Of a DNA stretch of 64,000 bases, positions 1 to 12,967 are shown piece after piece. Numbering within the stretch: the stretch's first letter is position 1; each line of letters opens with the position of its first letter. Made by a program: the position numbers and the translations under genes. The notes under the pieces were generated by a model. That model was not told the DNA's origin. It worked only from the letters and a program-made list of their open reading frames with translations, and searched no databases. The DNA lies in contig JAIVFJ010000323.1 of assembly GCA_025765615.1 (NCBI GenBank), positions 1 to 64,000 of the forward strand. Reading direction: 5' to 3'. This stretch comes from Zopfochytrium polystomum. Its lineage: Eukaryota; Chytridiomycota; Chytridiomycetes; Chytridiales; Chytridiaceae.

Positions 1-3000
1 AAGGTTTCCTGATCGCTTCATGGCGAAAAGTCGCAGGATGGAGCCGAATCGATGAAGAGATAATTTGTATGGCCAAATAAACACATTTCGCCACTGGTCA
101 GTCGTCGAGCTTAAAATCGTTGCTAATAGGATGATGGTGGAAGTCATACATGTCCAATTGAAAATTAAATCTAATATTCCGAGCTGAGCGATTCCAGAGG
201 CGTGAATTTCGTAAGATAATTCCGAAGCAGCCATAATGTTTTGAACATACACAGCAAGCTCTGGGGTCACGTCACTCTCAGTAAAGATCTTTTTCAATCG
301 AGCCTTTTCTGAGTATCTTTCCATGGCGGGGAAGCATTCGCGAAAAACGGAAGGATACATCTGGCGAAGATAGGCAAATCCGATTCGAAATTTCTCCGCG
401 GGTTTTGCGCCTCTGAGAGAAAAGACTGTTCGGACATGATAAATGAGGCAACGAATGGCGCGGGCCATTTTTGTTTTTGCGCTAAAACCTGCAGCACTAA
501 AGAGTTGTTGGACAGAAGACCAGGCCCTGGCGTAATCGCTTTGGAGTTCTTTAGGTATGCGACCAGAAAAAGTACAAAAAGTTCCTCACCCCGCTTCGTA
601 ATGAAGGGAACTCAGGATACGAAAATGATTTAGTCTGTCAGCGAGACTGAGCTCGTCCACAAATCCGTGATTCATCGCGGCCAATGACCGAAAATAAAAG
701 AAAGCCTCTTCTACTTTAAAATCTTCTCCAGCACAAAGAAACCCACGATGTAGGTAAGAGGACTTCAAGGGAAGTTCATCGTCAAGCGACATGGCGTGTC
801 CGATGATAATTGGGAGAAGAATGCTATCGTCCCCGCCATTAAGTAGCTGCTCCTCGAGAGTGCGAATAACAGCTCGGTGAATTAAATACCGTCGCTTTGG
901 CAGAAGAGAACCTTGGACCCCTTGTTGCACGAGATAGTGGCAAAAAGCGTACTCTTTGCCATCAGTTGATTTGCAGACGAGTAAACCAAAGCGATCGCCG
1001 TTTCTTATTTCAGTCTCTACGTCGGATGAAGTCTGTCCGACTTCGCATGAATAGTCCAAATTTCGAACTGCTCCAGCAACTGTCTCAAGGTCGAACGTCT
1101 GCCCTATTATGGACGCAACGGCCAAAATCGTTTGCAAGGATTTGGGGAGTGTATCCATCCTGGCGAAAGTGAGAACTCAACGCACTCGGAAAAACTACTC
1201 TTACTGTGCGGAAATTGCCTTTTCTCTGTCCATCACTAAGTGAGAAATGGAGCTGGAAGCGTCTTCCCGATTTCCTAATTTCATGCTTCTCAAAGCTACG
1301 AGCACAGCGATCGGAACTCCATTCGTCTTTGCCTGAATATCGACCATGAGAGATTGGGGAATATCATGGCCAAGCTGCGCGTGCACAAATTCACTGAGAG
1401 CGAGTGCTGATAGTGGATGCAGTTCAATCCAACAAGTGGAAGCCGATCTGTAATCATCATATTGTCCACTGTCCTCCCATTCCTACGAGTAGTGAGAAGG
1501 GAGAGGAAGAATCGAAGAGCAAAACCTCGCGCGTTCGGGCACCCAAAGCGAAAAGAGTGCTTTGAGAAGACTTGAGCACCGATTTGAGCACCTTGTGGGA
1601 CTCTGCATCAAACCACTTGCGCCGGGTGAGCACCTTTAGCTTCAGATGTTCAGCTCCTGGATCGTACTACCTGTGCGTCGTCGCATATGAAGCAGGCCTC
1701 AAAACCCAAACTGCGAGACACCTCCAAAATTCGGTGAATGATCACAGTGACTCGCTCTGTCAGATCGCCGCCCGAAAGTCGGTCCTGCACGTGGAAAGCC
1801 TTCATTCCGGGAATAATTGCAAGTAGCCGACTTGTGGCGCGAGAAATTCCAAGAGCCTCCAATACTCTCGCGAGATACACCCAGTCTGGATCCTTTATGT
1901 CGGGTAGATCGGACAATGATGCGTTTGAGTACAAAGCATAGCGGGAGGCCAGATGACTGTCCGACAAGGATGAACTTTTGCTTTGATCCGATCGGAAGTC
2001 TTGCGCGCTGACACCAGCTGCTCGTAACTTCAAAGCGATACACCGGAATATCTGTATCAATGCACCAAACGACATCCGCTGCTTGACCTCATCACCTGCA
2101 CATTCACTGTACAACGTGAGGAGACCAACCAAAAAGGTATTTCTTGGTCACCTCACCACAGAATCACAGAATCCGACTGCTTTATTTCGGATCTGAGGCG
2201 ATTCAAAAGTGCCGATTTCCCAAGTCCGGATCTTCCTGTAAGCAGCACAAGCTTGCGCTGTGGGGCGTTTTCCCACGATTTCACTTCTTGAAGAATCGAC
2301 TTTAGTTCGGCGCTTCGCCCGAACAGCTCGTCACCACCCCCTTGGCTAACTTTGGATTGATCGAGGAGCGCTGTTGGGAGCAGCGCCTTGTTTACTTGGT
2401 AGACCGTAGTTTCGTACCTCCTCGCCGCCTCCCTCTCCCTCTCCGCCTCCCTCCTTTTCGCCGCTGTTTCCCTCAAAGTCTCCGCCCTCACCGCCCTCCG
2501 CTCCGCCAACGCGACCAGCACCCACGCCGCCGGCCGCACCTGCCGCGCGCGACCTGCGACGGCGGCGCCGTCGCGGTCGTCATCGTCGTTGGTGGTTGCC
2601 GACAGGAACTCGCCGGTGAGGGGGTCGACGTCAAAGAAACGGAGGAGCGGGTCGAGGTCAAGGTAAGTCCAGTATGCGAGGAAGGAGGCAGCGAGGGTAG
2701 AGGTGGCCGCGGTTGCGGACGCGGGCGAGGAGCTGTGCAGGTTAATTTTTTTTTTTTTTTTTTTTTGTATGTAAATTGGTGAGGAGGGGTTGGAGGAGGT
2801 GTCGCGGAACGAGGGGGATTTTCAGAGCACGGCTTTTGGTGGCTAGGGGCCATCTCTTTTTTTGTACCTCGACGAGCGCGACAAGCGCGACGACAAACAA
2901 GATCAGCCAACCGAGGCACGACAGCAGGAACCATGTTCGTCGCGCCTGGGCCGTCGCCGCCGCCGCGGACGACGCTGCAAAGCTCGCGGTTCCCGGCACG

Positions 3001-3203
3001 CGTTTGACGCCGCCGACGCGTGTCGTTCCGGCCCAGCCGGCTTTCGGCGGCGGCAGGTTCTCGACGACGGGCGGAGCGGCGGTGGCGGGCGGTGGCGGGG
3101 CCGGTTTTGATGGTGGCGGCGAAGATCGCGTGTTGGGGGCGGCGGGTTGGGGTTTGACGGGGGCGCCGCGCAAGGGAACCGGGTTCTTGAAAGGTTTGGG
3201 CAT
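1..3203 (-). CDS. Membrane-anchored AAA_16-type ATPase, multi-exon, 3' end beyond the window
   Basis: Exons run right to left. The first (about 2870-3203) encodes a Pro/Ala-rich tail then a hydrophobic segment (FLLSCLGWLILFVVALVALV). The next (about 2153-2735) has a second hydrophobic stretch (STLAASFLAYW), an Arg/Glu-rich helix, then FGRSAEL and Walker A GRSGLGKSAL. Further left come EACFICDDAQ (Walker B) spliced to WFDAESHKVL, the sensor-like block KTNGVPIAVLVAL, FCHYLVQQGVQGSLLPKRR, and helical TPR-like sequence (SEKARLKKIF) still open at base 1. This order is that of AAA_16/STAND ATPases, which in chytrids and other eukaryotes are often fused to nucleotide cyclases; no cyclase domain is inside the window. 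A poly-T tract (2745-2766 on +) lies in an intron. Exon borders and start are approximate. Confidence 0.7.
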
Positions 3204-3387
3204 TTCTTTTGGGGGTAGGTGCGTTGTTACGTCTGAGTCGAGAGTGGTTGCTGTGAATGATGGTGGTGGCTGGGGGGGAAAGGCCGCGTCGGTGCGCTTG
3301 CGGACCGTGGCCGAGGGGGTAAACCGACTCTCTCACTCTGCTCGCTGCGAGTGTCGAGTCTCGACGGTGTCGTCGTTGTCGTTGTCG

Positions 3388-3418
<31 letters not shown>

Positions 3419-3770
3419 TTTCGTCGTCGCGCGTCACTCGAGGTCTTTCCAAGAAGGTCGCGAGCGCGCGTTTATGAGTGAGTGAGTGAGCGTGAGTGAA
3501 AGTTCCCGAAATTGTCAAGGCGGAATGGTTTTTTATTTTAATTTTTATTTTATTTTTTGTTTTTGCTTATGCACTGAGTTGAGAGTTTTGTGTGTGTGTC
3601 GTGAGCGAATGAGTGAGTGAGTGAGTGAGCGAGCGAGCGAGTGGTCCTTATCGAGCGACCAATGTTTGCCCCAAAAACCCTTTCCCTTCCCAACAGTCAC
3701 AGTCATCGGTCAGTCACACCTTTGCGCGCTCCCTCACGCTCGCACTCGCACTCTCGCGGCCTCCGCCTAG
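3204..3770. other. Intergenic spacer with microsatellites
   Basis: No convincing gene between the AAA_16 ATPase start and the thiolase stop. It contains a (TCG)n tract at about 3367-3430, an AT-rich block at 3530-3560 and a GAGT/GAGC repeat at about 3605-3640. Long open frames here come from the triplet repeats. Confidence 0.6.
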
Positions 3771-5561
<1,791 letters not shown>

Positions 5562-5848
5562 TGATGGTACTGCGGTTGCTGCTGGACGTTTTTCGTTTTG
5601 TTTTGTTTTCTTTTCTTTTTTTTTTTGGGTTTTTTCTTCAACACAATCGATTGAAAAAAGAACAAAAAAAACACGCAAAAAAGCACAAAAAAGAGGAAAG
5701 AAAAAAAGAAGAAAAAGAAAATAAAAGAAAGAGGGGCGGGTGGTCGTTCCACCGCCAGTGTGGGGCGATCCCTGTTGGCGCACGGCAGAAATCAGCCCAC
5801 CGGCAACTATCCTGCTACAAACGGTCACAGATAGGAGGTAAACAACTT

Positions 5849-5886
<38 letters not shown>

Positions 5887-6350
5887 CGCAATGATCGTAA
5901 TGATCGAGATGATGAATGAAATGCCAACCGGTAGTGGGGGCGTCTTTTGTTGCCTGCAGCAACTTGCATTCTGGAACAGGGAAAGCCGGAAATCACCTGC
6001 GGTTCAATACACCTTGGAATTGACATTCAAACAGAGAGGATTTAGGGGCAAACGAGACTGAGAGAGAGATAGAGGGAGGAGAGAGAAGGCGGAAACGGCC
6101 GCCCCAGCAGCAGCAGCAGCAAGAATTCTCTTACGAATGCGATTATCAACGAATAATAAAAAGCATGGGGACCCAAAGGATTCGAGGAGGTGCCAAAAAC
6201 TTGATGAGTGGACGAAACAAAAAAAAAAGTGGGTGCGAAAGAGAAACGATCAGGCTGCAAACGCGTGTGCGTGCAACAAAGTGGAAACGGTTTCCCGTAG
6301 ATGGTCCTTCCAGGCGGGCCTTTGTGCGCAGTGCACCGAAATCCCCCACT
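5562..6350. other. Intergenic: A/T-rich purine tracts and GAT repeat
   Basis: Upstream of the thiolase start (5590-5735) lie long T-rich then A/GA-rich runs. A GAT trinucleotide repeat occupies about 5849-5886 and a CAG repeat about 6106-6120. No open frame here resembles a protein. Confidence 0.6.
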
Positions 6351-7555
6351 TCACACCATCTCAAACTTTACGCAAAAGAGGGTCGTGTCGAGCGAGTTGC
6401 ACTTCATCCCAAAGTAGAATGGCTGGTTGTTCAGGTACCGCTCCAGGCCAACCGTGATGCCCGCCATGTTGAGTTCCATCCGGTTCAGGTTCAGGAACGG
6501 CGCGTAGAACTGTGTGATGGGCGCCGGGGTGGTAGGTTGGGTTGGTCAGAGAAGAGGTAGAAAACGATAAACCCCACTTCACCCTCTCACCTCAAAGTTG
6601 TACTCGAGGTCCTTCGACCACGTAATCGCGGACCGCACGGTCTTGTTCTTGACGTGCTTCCGGCGGTGGTCGACGCTGTCCTCCTGGTCGTGCCCCGGCT
6701 TGGGCATGAGCTCCTTCCCGAGGCCTTGTACAGCAGCGCGTGGTCCTCGTCCAGCGACCTGCCGTCCTTCCACTCCCATTCTCCAAACAACTCGCTCGGA
6801 CTGTTACCGCTTGTACCGGCGAGCTTTGCGCCGGCGGGCGGCTCGCGCACGCAGAGCACGCTGGAGGACGACACGGCGGGCGAGTACGCCCACGGCCGGT
6901 CCGACAGGAGGTCGTGCGTGAACGTCGGGTCGATGAAGGTCGCGAGCTTGAGCGGGATGCTTATGAGCGGCGGGTGGTACACGGCGCGCTCGAAAAAGTT
7001 GCCGTAGAGGATGTCGTCGCCCGTGTGGTCCTGGGTGGTCGGTCAGTCAGGGCATCCAAAGTGGGGGCGGACGGAGGTGGGAAGCACAGACCGGAAGACA
7101 GAGAGACGGACAGGCAACGGCACAGCACAAAGACAAACACTCGCACACACCACGCACGCACACTCTCACCCTCAGTCCGTCACTCTCTCTCACAACAACA
7201 CACACACACACCACACGCACACCAACACACGCATACTCACCCTCTTAAAACCTCCCCTGCACCTGAATCGAGTAATTCCTCGCCTTGTCCACCGCGCCCC
7301 AGTACTCCCCGTTCGCGATCGGCTCCGTTGCATCCCCCTCAGGCGTGTGTCCGTCAAAGTTGCGCACTCGTACGACAATGTTGAAGCTAAAGTGCGGGCC
7401 GTCGATAAGACGGGCCGTGCGTCGTCGTTGACGGCGATCGGGATCGTGCAGTCGTCGACCGTCGTGCCGATGAGGACTCGCGCTCGCCGGCGGTGGGTCT
7501 CGGTGGTGGAGGTGCCGTTAGTGGCAGTGCTGTTGCGTTTGTTGCCGCCAGCCAT
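6351..7555 (-). CDS. DUF1769 (UPF0590) family protein, 3 exons, reading frame slipped three times
   Basis: Fungal family of unknown function. Exons: 7241-7555, 6591-7030, 6351-6509. Visible family blocks: PHFSFNIVVRVRNFDG, NYSIQVQGRFKR, GDDILYGNFFERAV, SIPLKLATFIDPTF, DRPWAYSP, RRKHVKNKTVR, WSKDLEYNFE, FYAPFLNLNRMELNMAG, NQPFYFGMK and the end CVKFEMV. Reading these blocks together needs single-base changes near 7411-7416 (GGGCC), at 7247-7250 (A4) and near 6722-6726. Splice phases between exons agree. The conservation of every block argues for sequencing or assembly indels rather than an old pseudogene, but a recent pseudogene cannot be excluded. The start ATG at 7555 begins MAGGNKRN. Confidence 0.72.
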
Positions 7556-7712
7556 GGTGCTGCTGTGGTGAAGATGCGTTGGTCGGCTGGTTTCGGTATT
7601 TGCTTGCGGAGTCAAAGAGAAAGAGGTCGAGGAAGGAGCGACTGCGGACGGGGGAGAGCGAGTTGGGACTTTGGTGTGATGAAGATCGGAGAAGGGCAAA
7701 GAAGCTGCAGGG

Positions 7713-7720
7713 CTTATAAA
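7713..7720 (-). promoter_or_regulatory. Candidate TATA box for the DUF1769 gene
   Basis: TTTATAAG on the minus strand, about 160 bases upstream of the ATG at 7555. It is the only TATA-like match in this otherwise mixed sequence. Confidence 0.35.
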
Positions 7721-7755
7721 TGTTTACCACGCCAAAAGCGAATCAGCCGGAATTT

Positions 7756-8517
7756 GGAAAGGAGCAAAAAAAAGGAAACGGTTCTGTTTCTGTTTTCTAT
7801 CTTTCTTTTTGTCCGCGCACACTGCTCTTCCGAATCTGGGTCAGTCTCTTCCGTCTCCGCGGCCTCTCCGCGCTCACCCCTCCAACGTTCCTTGTTGTTT
7901 CGTTTTTGTTACCTCTCACGTTCCGCCCCTAAACTTAATGTCTCGCTGACTACTTTGAGAATCGAAGGGGTAGCTTTTCAATTGAATAAATAAAGATTTG
8001 AAACTACAGGAATGGAAGCGATGTGTAAGCGGTTAATGCATTACGCGAGATGGGCAGAGGACGGTTCTGCGAGGCTCTGAATACACCAACTTTTAACTTT
8101 GAGAATGGAGAGAAGTTTGTAAGATAGTTGTGTTCTGGTTATGTGTACAAAGGGATGTGAATGAAAGACACGTGCCCCTTTGCTTTGGTGCAGACCAACT
8201 GTTGCGTTGCGGGGCGGCAGTGAGAAGTGAGGGTGGGAGGGCAGGCTCGTCATCGGTCCACCGCCATCGGATCGGACTGAGTGTGACAACTACACGCACC
8301 CAGGTCCTCGGCTGGGCGGGAGACAGGCGGACTCAGAAAATTTAAGACGAAGACGGAGACGGAAGCGGGGTTTCAAAAAAGCAAAAACAAAAAATAAAAA
8401 CAAAGAAAGTGAAGGAAGGAAGGATTTTCTCGGTTTTATTCGTTTGTTTGTTTTTCTTTCTTGATGCCGATTTCTCATCATCATCATCATTACACATTCA
8501 CAGCACATCTCTCTGTG

Positions 8518-8567
<50 letters not shown>

Positions 8568-8760
8568 TCTCACTCTCTTCTCTCACAACCCCCCACGAAA
8601 AGTGCCCAACGCCTCAGTCGCATCGCTCTGCTCGGTTGAATGATGGTGATTTGGAGCATGCACGCACGTACGGAAGTGGGCCAAGGGGCCCGGGGAGACA
8701 GAGCGAGGGAGAGCGACAGAGGGAAAGACGGAGGGAGGCAGACGGGGTTACGTCGAGTAA
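7756..8760. other. Intergenic with (CT)n microsatellite
   Basis: Divergent spacer between the DUF1769 gene (-) and the sterol oxidase gene (+). A pure CT repeat fills about 8518-8562 with imperfect CT/CA sequence to 8585. Nothing in either strand reads as a conserved protein. Confidence 0.6.
8518..8562. repeat. (CT)n microsatellite
   Basis: About 22 perfect CT units upstream of the sterol oxidase gene. Confidence 0.9.
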
Positions 8761-8819
8761 TTAGCGGGCGGCGGACGGAGGATAGATTCCGAGCATATGT
8801 CCGCGCGCCAACTCTTCTT

Positions 8820-8827
8820 TATAAAAG
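8820..8827 (+). promoter_or_regulatory. TATA box of the sterol oxidase gene
   Basis: TATAAAAG, 97 bases before the ATG at 8917 and at the right place for a core promoter with a short leader. Confidence 0.55.
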
Positions 8828-8916
8828 AGCGGAGCCACCCTCACTCAGCACAAGCCAACTTCGACTTTGCACGGCACGCACTATCGCGACCTCCCCGCAT
8901 CAGTAACCCCCACGTC

Positions 8917-9228
8917 ATGTCGGCGTTAAACAACACAACCGTCGCCGTCTCGAGCAGTTCTTACGACTCGCTCGACAAAAGGTAACAGTGTCCCGCTCAT
9001 CCTGAGGACAAATTCGACCGCACTCTCACAATGCCCCCCCCCCCCTGCCCCCACCCAGTCAACTGAACCAATTCGAGCGATTGTGGGTCTGGTTGTTTGA
9101 AAACAACAGCTACCCGGACCTCACCATCGGCATGCTGTTCTTTGCCGTGATGGAGCTGAGCCTCATTGCCCGATTGGCCATGTACTGGGTCTTTGACCGG
9201 ATACCGGCCATGCAAAAGTACCGCATTC

Positions 9229-9264
<36 letters not shown>

Positions 9265-10052
9265 CTGTTGTGGTCCCAGCTCTTGATGTTTTCAGTGTGC
9301 CACCACACTCTCGGCATGTGACCGCGCCCCCATCCAACGAGCTCACCCGACTTCTCCCGTTGCCTCTCCACTTCCTCCCCCTCCCCGACAATGAACAGCA
9401 ATCACTCGGCCGCCAACCCCCCTTCGCCGACGTCGTCAAAAACATCCTCTTCAGCACCGTCGTCTTCCAAATCCCCATCGCCCTCACCTTCACCCAAACC
9501 CTCTCCTCCCTCAACGCCAACATCGCCACCGTCCCTCTGCCCTCCCTCCCCATGATCGCAGCCCAAATCCTCTGGTTCCTTGTCGCCTACGACTTTAGCG
9601 AGTACTGGGTCCACCGCGCGCTCCACTGGGGGCCCCTGTACAAATACGTCCACAAGGTCCACCACGAGGCGCAGACCCCGTACGGGCTCATCGCAGAGTA
9701 CATGCACCCCGTCGAGTTCTTTGCCATCGGCATCTGCGTGTCGCTCGGTCCCATGATCTACGGCGCCGTCGCGCCGCGGGAGCACGCATTGCACGCCGTG
9801 ACGATGATCGCGTGGTCGTGCCTCGCAAAAGTGCTGTCGGTCGATGCCCACAGCGGGTACGACTTGCCGTGGGGGCTGAGAAAGTTCGTGCCCTTCTTCA
9901 CCGGCGCTGACTGGCACGACTACCACCACTACGCGTTTGTCGGCAACTACTCGGCCATCTTTAGGGTGTGGGATCGCGTGTTTGGCACGGACGTTGGGTA
10001 CAACAGGCATCAGGAGAAGCTGGCGAAGATGCGCGCGCAAAAGGCAGAGTGA
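8917..10052 (+). CDS. Sterol C-4 methyl oxidase-like fatty acid hydroxylase superfamily protein, 3 exons
   Basis: Integral ER membrane di-iron oxygenase of the ERG25/SMO and related sterol desaturase family. Exons 8917-8981, 9059-9230 and 9399-10052; phases agree. Three histidine clusters are present in order: HRALH, HKVHH and WHDYHH. The blocks HHEAQTPYGLIAEYMHPVE and HHYAFVGNYSAIFRVWDRVFGTD are typical of C-4 methylsterol oxidases. Several hydrophobic segments (for example GMLFFAVMELSLIARLAMYWV and IAAQILWFLVAY) match the usual membrane topology. Intron 2 starts directly in a (GT)n tract, so its 5' splice site lies inside a microsatellite. ERG25 itself and an ERG25-like paralogue cannot be told apart here. 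Confidence 0.88.
9231..9262. repeat. (GT)n at the 5' end of a sterol oxidase intron
   Basis: The exon ends CGCATTCAG and the intron begins with the repeat itself, offering several identical GT donors of which only the first follows CAG. Confidence 0.85.
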
Positions 10053-10439
10053 AAAATGCCCTCCGCTGCGAGCGTTTGGTGTTTTGACGGTTGCTTCTTT
10101 TGCCTCGTTGGACCCGATACCATTTTGTCCGAGTTTTTGACCCGATCGTCTTCACCCGCGAGTCTCCAAGTTCATCTCTTTCTTTTTTGTTCTTTTCTTT
10201 CTCTAGCGCCTGCCACACAACATTGGGAATTTTCTTTACGTCCTCTTCAGCATACTTGTTCTCCTATCTTCCTTTTCTACCTCCCATTCTTCCATAATCT
10301 TAAGGCCTACTTTTTTTTTTTTTTTTTTTTTTTTGTGAGCCGGTGCTCATCCAAAACTGACTCGGACCTCAGAAAAAATATCACTTGCCACCATCATAGA
10401 GAGTCCCCATGGGGATGTGTGGATGGGCAGGCTGGGTGG
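10053..10439. other. 3' flank of the sterol oxidase gene, T-rich
   Basis: T-rich sequence with a T22 run at about 10313-10334. It probably contains the 3' UTR and terminator region; no gene seen. Confidence 0.5.
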
Positions 10440-10765
10440 ACGGGTCTCAACTGAGTCATACAATCTACCTGTTTGTGAAACGGCTGATTGTCCCACCACT
10501 CTACGACATCCGTCGTCTGCTTTTCACGAGCATCCTGCACAAAGCGCCTCCACCTTTCATTTGTCAGCACCTGCTCCACAAAGCTGGCTTGGGTGTCCCC
10601 GTTGCTGGACAGGCATTTTCCGAATACCTGAACTCGAGTCCATTGTCCCGCCACTAGTTCAAGGTTCTTCTGACGAGGATAGTACGGCACGCATTGTCGA
10701 GGGCCTTGTGGAAGAACTTCATCCCGAGACCACCAGTTTTTGGCGCGGGGTAATGGAATTTTGAG
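10440..10765 (-). pseudogene. Degenerate W-W-x-x-S-G-L repeat-protein copy (copy 1)
   Basis: Minus-strand frames carry WRDNGLEFRYSENA and the family C-terminus SFVEQVLTNERWRRF followed by DVVEWWDNQ. The pieces lie in different frames and are interrupted by stops, so this is a pseudogene. It is followed by a broken HSP20 copy in the same orientation, the order also seen for copy 2 and the intact HSP20 gene. Confidence 0.65.
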
Positions 10766-11400
10766 CCCACTGGAAGGAATATGAAGAGTTAGAGAGGTTG
10801 TTGGGTGGAGACGACTTTATCTCCAGGAAATCCATCGTGGGGCATTTTTCGCTGCGACGAAGAGTGAACCTGCGGCGTTGTTGGCGGAAATGTGATCGCG
10901 CGATTCTGTCAAGTTTGCCGCCAATGTTGGAGGGCGGGGGTGTAAGCTAGGCTCTTGTCTCGAGAGAAGTATAACGAGAATTTGAGCCCACTAGCAGAGT
11001 GTTGGAGGTGACCGCGTCCTAGGAGGATGAAGCATAGGAGAAGATTTGGGTGGAAAAATGGAAAGTACCTCAAACTTCGGGAATGACATCTGCGTATCCA
11101 CGTCTAACTCACACTATTGTGGTCTGTGTGGACGAACAAAATGCAAAAGCGCAGCGGAGGAAGAGGCAAGCAAGATGCTTTGCAATTGCTGGTCAAACAT
11201 CTCCGCGATTCTGCAATCTTTGATGTGTATGTGTGAAGCGAAGTTCTTTTTGTTATTGTTTCGAAGCGTTTCATCATCAGACTCAACTAGAGCAACAGCG
11301 CAAGGAAGAACAATGAAAGTGAGCTGCTGCGGAGCGACGATATGTTCAAACAATACAAAGATTTGAGTTACGAACAGGATAATCACAGCTCGGCGGAGCC
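10766..11400. other. Spacer between two pseudogenes
   Basis: About 630 bases with only short open frames and no recognisable motif. It may contain decayed flanks of the duplicated segment. Confidence 0.5.
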
Positions 11401-11422
11401 GACCGCTTGCGGCAGCAGCTCA

Positions 11423-11830
11423 TTACCCTACCTCATCCACCATCATCGACTGACACCCCGTCAAACCACCGCGATGCGCCTGCCCTCCCGCAGCTCGCCC
11501 GACTTTGGCACCTCCAGCGACAGCACCCCTTCCGCCTGTGGGCGTATCCCGTGCCCAGGAGTAGTGTTTTCCAGAGGCGCCGAGTCGGAGCGAGCGGGCG
11601 GAAGCCTCGGTGTTGGTTGAGTGAATGTAGTTGTCGGTGGCATCGGCGATCTCGGTACGGGGAAGATGCGCCCGTGATTCATATTGGGAAGTCGCAAGAG
11701 CCGCTTCCACATGCGCCGTATTGGGACGAGTGCCTGGATTGGCCTCTGGCGCGGGGGTAATGGGAATTAATGCCCTATCGTGCAGTGGAAATGGCATGAT
11801 CAGTCGATGCATATCCACCTCCATCTTTCA
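11423..11830 (-). pseudogene. Broken HSP20 (alpha-crystallin) gene copy
   Basis: The C-terminal block EGVLSLEVPKSGELREGRR (from about 11530 to 11461) nearly matches EGVLSLQVPKSAELREGRR of the intact HSP20 gene at 14229-14783. Further upstream PRTEIADATDNYI corresponds to PRMDITEADDKYV. The strand between (the conserved ERSWGRF region) is deleted or scrambled and the frames differ, so no functional crystallin domain can form. DNA similarity continues about 60 bases past the stop. Confidence 0.75.
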
Positions 11831-12156
11831 CACAGTGGTCACCATCGACGAAGAAAAGTGGCGGCGAGAGGCAGTGAGGTGTTCCTATTTTCCTCCTCCT
11901 CCTCGCCGCCTGGCGACGATTCCCCGGTGAGTCTTCTCATACTCTCCTTGGCTTCTTCCCCTTGAGTGTCATCTAACGGGCCTAGCACCAAAAGCCTATT
12001 GAGGGCTGATGCAAACAACGAAAACTCGCGGAGCAACGACTCCTGTTGAGGGAGCTGGTGCGGTTGTTCGAAACGACAGAATCACATTGCCAGAAAAACT
12101 TGGGTCCAAACTGTTAACTAAACCGCATTAGGTTGTACCATTCTTACTAACACAGT
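11831..12156. other. Spacer, no gene seen
   Basis: About 330 bases, including a stretch of TCC/TCG repeats at 11895-11915; nothing recognisable. Confidence 0.45.
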
Positions 12157-12535
12157 TTAATGTTTATCCCACCACTCCGCAACGCCCAGCCTACCCGATT
12201 GACGAGCTTCATCCCGCATCAATCTCTTCGCTTCTTCATCTTGTAGAACCTGCTCGACAAAGTCCATGCCTGACAAATCCTTCCACCACTCGAGCACCTC
12301 CGCGTTACTGGCGGCCAAAGAACTGCCAGCACTGCATCGAAGTTCCAGCCCGCTGTCTCTCCACCACTGCAAAATCCTCGAATCACCGCTTTTGGTCGCC
12401 AATCGAAGCGCATTTTCTGAGTACTTGAATTCGAGGCCGTTTTCACGCCACCAATTAAGTAAATCGAGGCCCAGAATGCAGCTGCTCGCGCTGCCAAGCG
12501 CCTTGTGCACTGCCAGTCGCGCCGTCCCCCAAGTC
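12157..12535 (-). pseudogene. 3' fragment of a W-W-x-x-S-G-L repeat gene (copy 2)
   Basis: An uninterrupted frame of about 126 codons: LLNWWRENGLEFKYSENAL, ILQWWRDSGLELRCSAG, VLEWWKDLSGMDFVEQVL and the end RLGVAEWWDKH. Only three repeats and the C-terminal cap remain; the N-terminal half seen in the intact copy (24498-25589) is missing. Homology stops at about 12535, exactly where the basic ORF on the opposite strand begins, so this looks like a rearrangement junction. Expression as a short protein is possible but unsupported. Confidence 0.65.
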
Positions 12536-12539
12536 CAAG

Positions 12540-12889
12540 ATGGCGACCGCGGCTCCTGTCCGCAAATCCGCCGTGGGGAAAGCAAAGGCGGCGACTGGAA
12601 CTGGCCGAGGATCTGCGGGCAAGGCGAAGGGCAAGTCTTCAGGGAAACCTACAGCTGCGGCGGCCAAGGGCGCTCCAGCGTCGAGAGGAGCACCTAAGAA
12701 ACCGCTAAGCAAGCCAGCAGCTCCAGGGAAGTGGGCACCAAAGGCGAAACCGAGTGCCGGGTCAAAGGTCGCAAGGGTGGAACGGGTCCTTGCGCTCAAA
12801 ATGCTGGGCCGTCGAACAAAGCGAAAGCTGTCCCGAACCCGCTGGGCAAATCGGTCGCTGGAAAGTGCGGGAAAGGGAAGCGTCGCTAA
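12540..12889 (+). CDS. Lys/Ala-rich basic protein, histone H1-tail-like, frameshifted
   Basis: The ATG at 12540 opens a highly basic low-complexity sequence (SAVGKAKAATGTGRGSAGKA, APKKPLSKPAAPGKWAPKAK). Around 12760-12775 the Lys-rich character passes to another frame, which continues KGRKGGTGPCAQNAGPSNKA, then NPLGKSVAGKCGKGKRR and a stop at 12887-12889. One base change joins them. Composition resembles the tails of H1-like chromatin proteins but no globular domain is seen. The opposite strand is also open but Ala/Pro-rich without motifs. It could be a 3' exon torn from another gene. Confidence 0.35.
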
Positions 12890-12967
12890 GTGTGGAGGAG
12901 GCGGCTCGGAAATCTTGGTTTTGGCGGTGGCGTTGGGGGTCTCAAACAATGCAGGGATGGTAAAATT

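Noticed and set aside
3367..3430. TCG repeat as a coding poly-Asp or poly-Ser tract
   Set aside because: The frames through it lack any neighbouring domain or start; more simply a microsatellite in the spacer.
2776..3477. Long plus-strand open frame of 233 codons
   Set aside because: Gly/Ala/Ser-rich, created by GC-rich and TCG-repeat sequence opposite the ATPase first exon, whose hydrophobic segment and splice sites make better sense.
9402..10040. Minus-strand open frame opposite the sterol oxidase
   Set aside because: Val/Glu/Gly-rich antisense shadow of a strongly supported gene with all histidine clusters.
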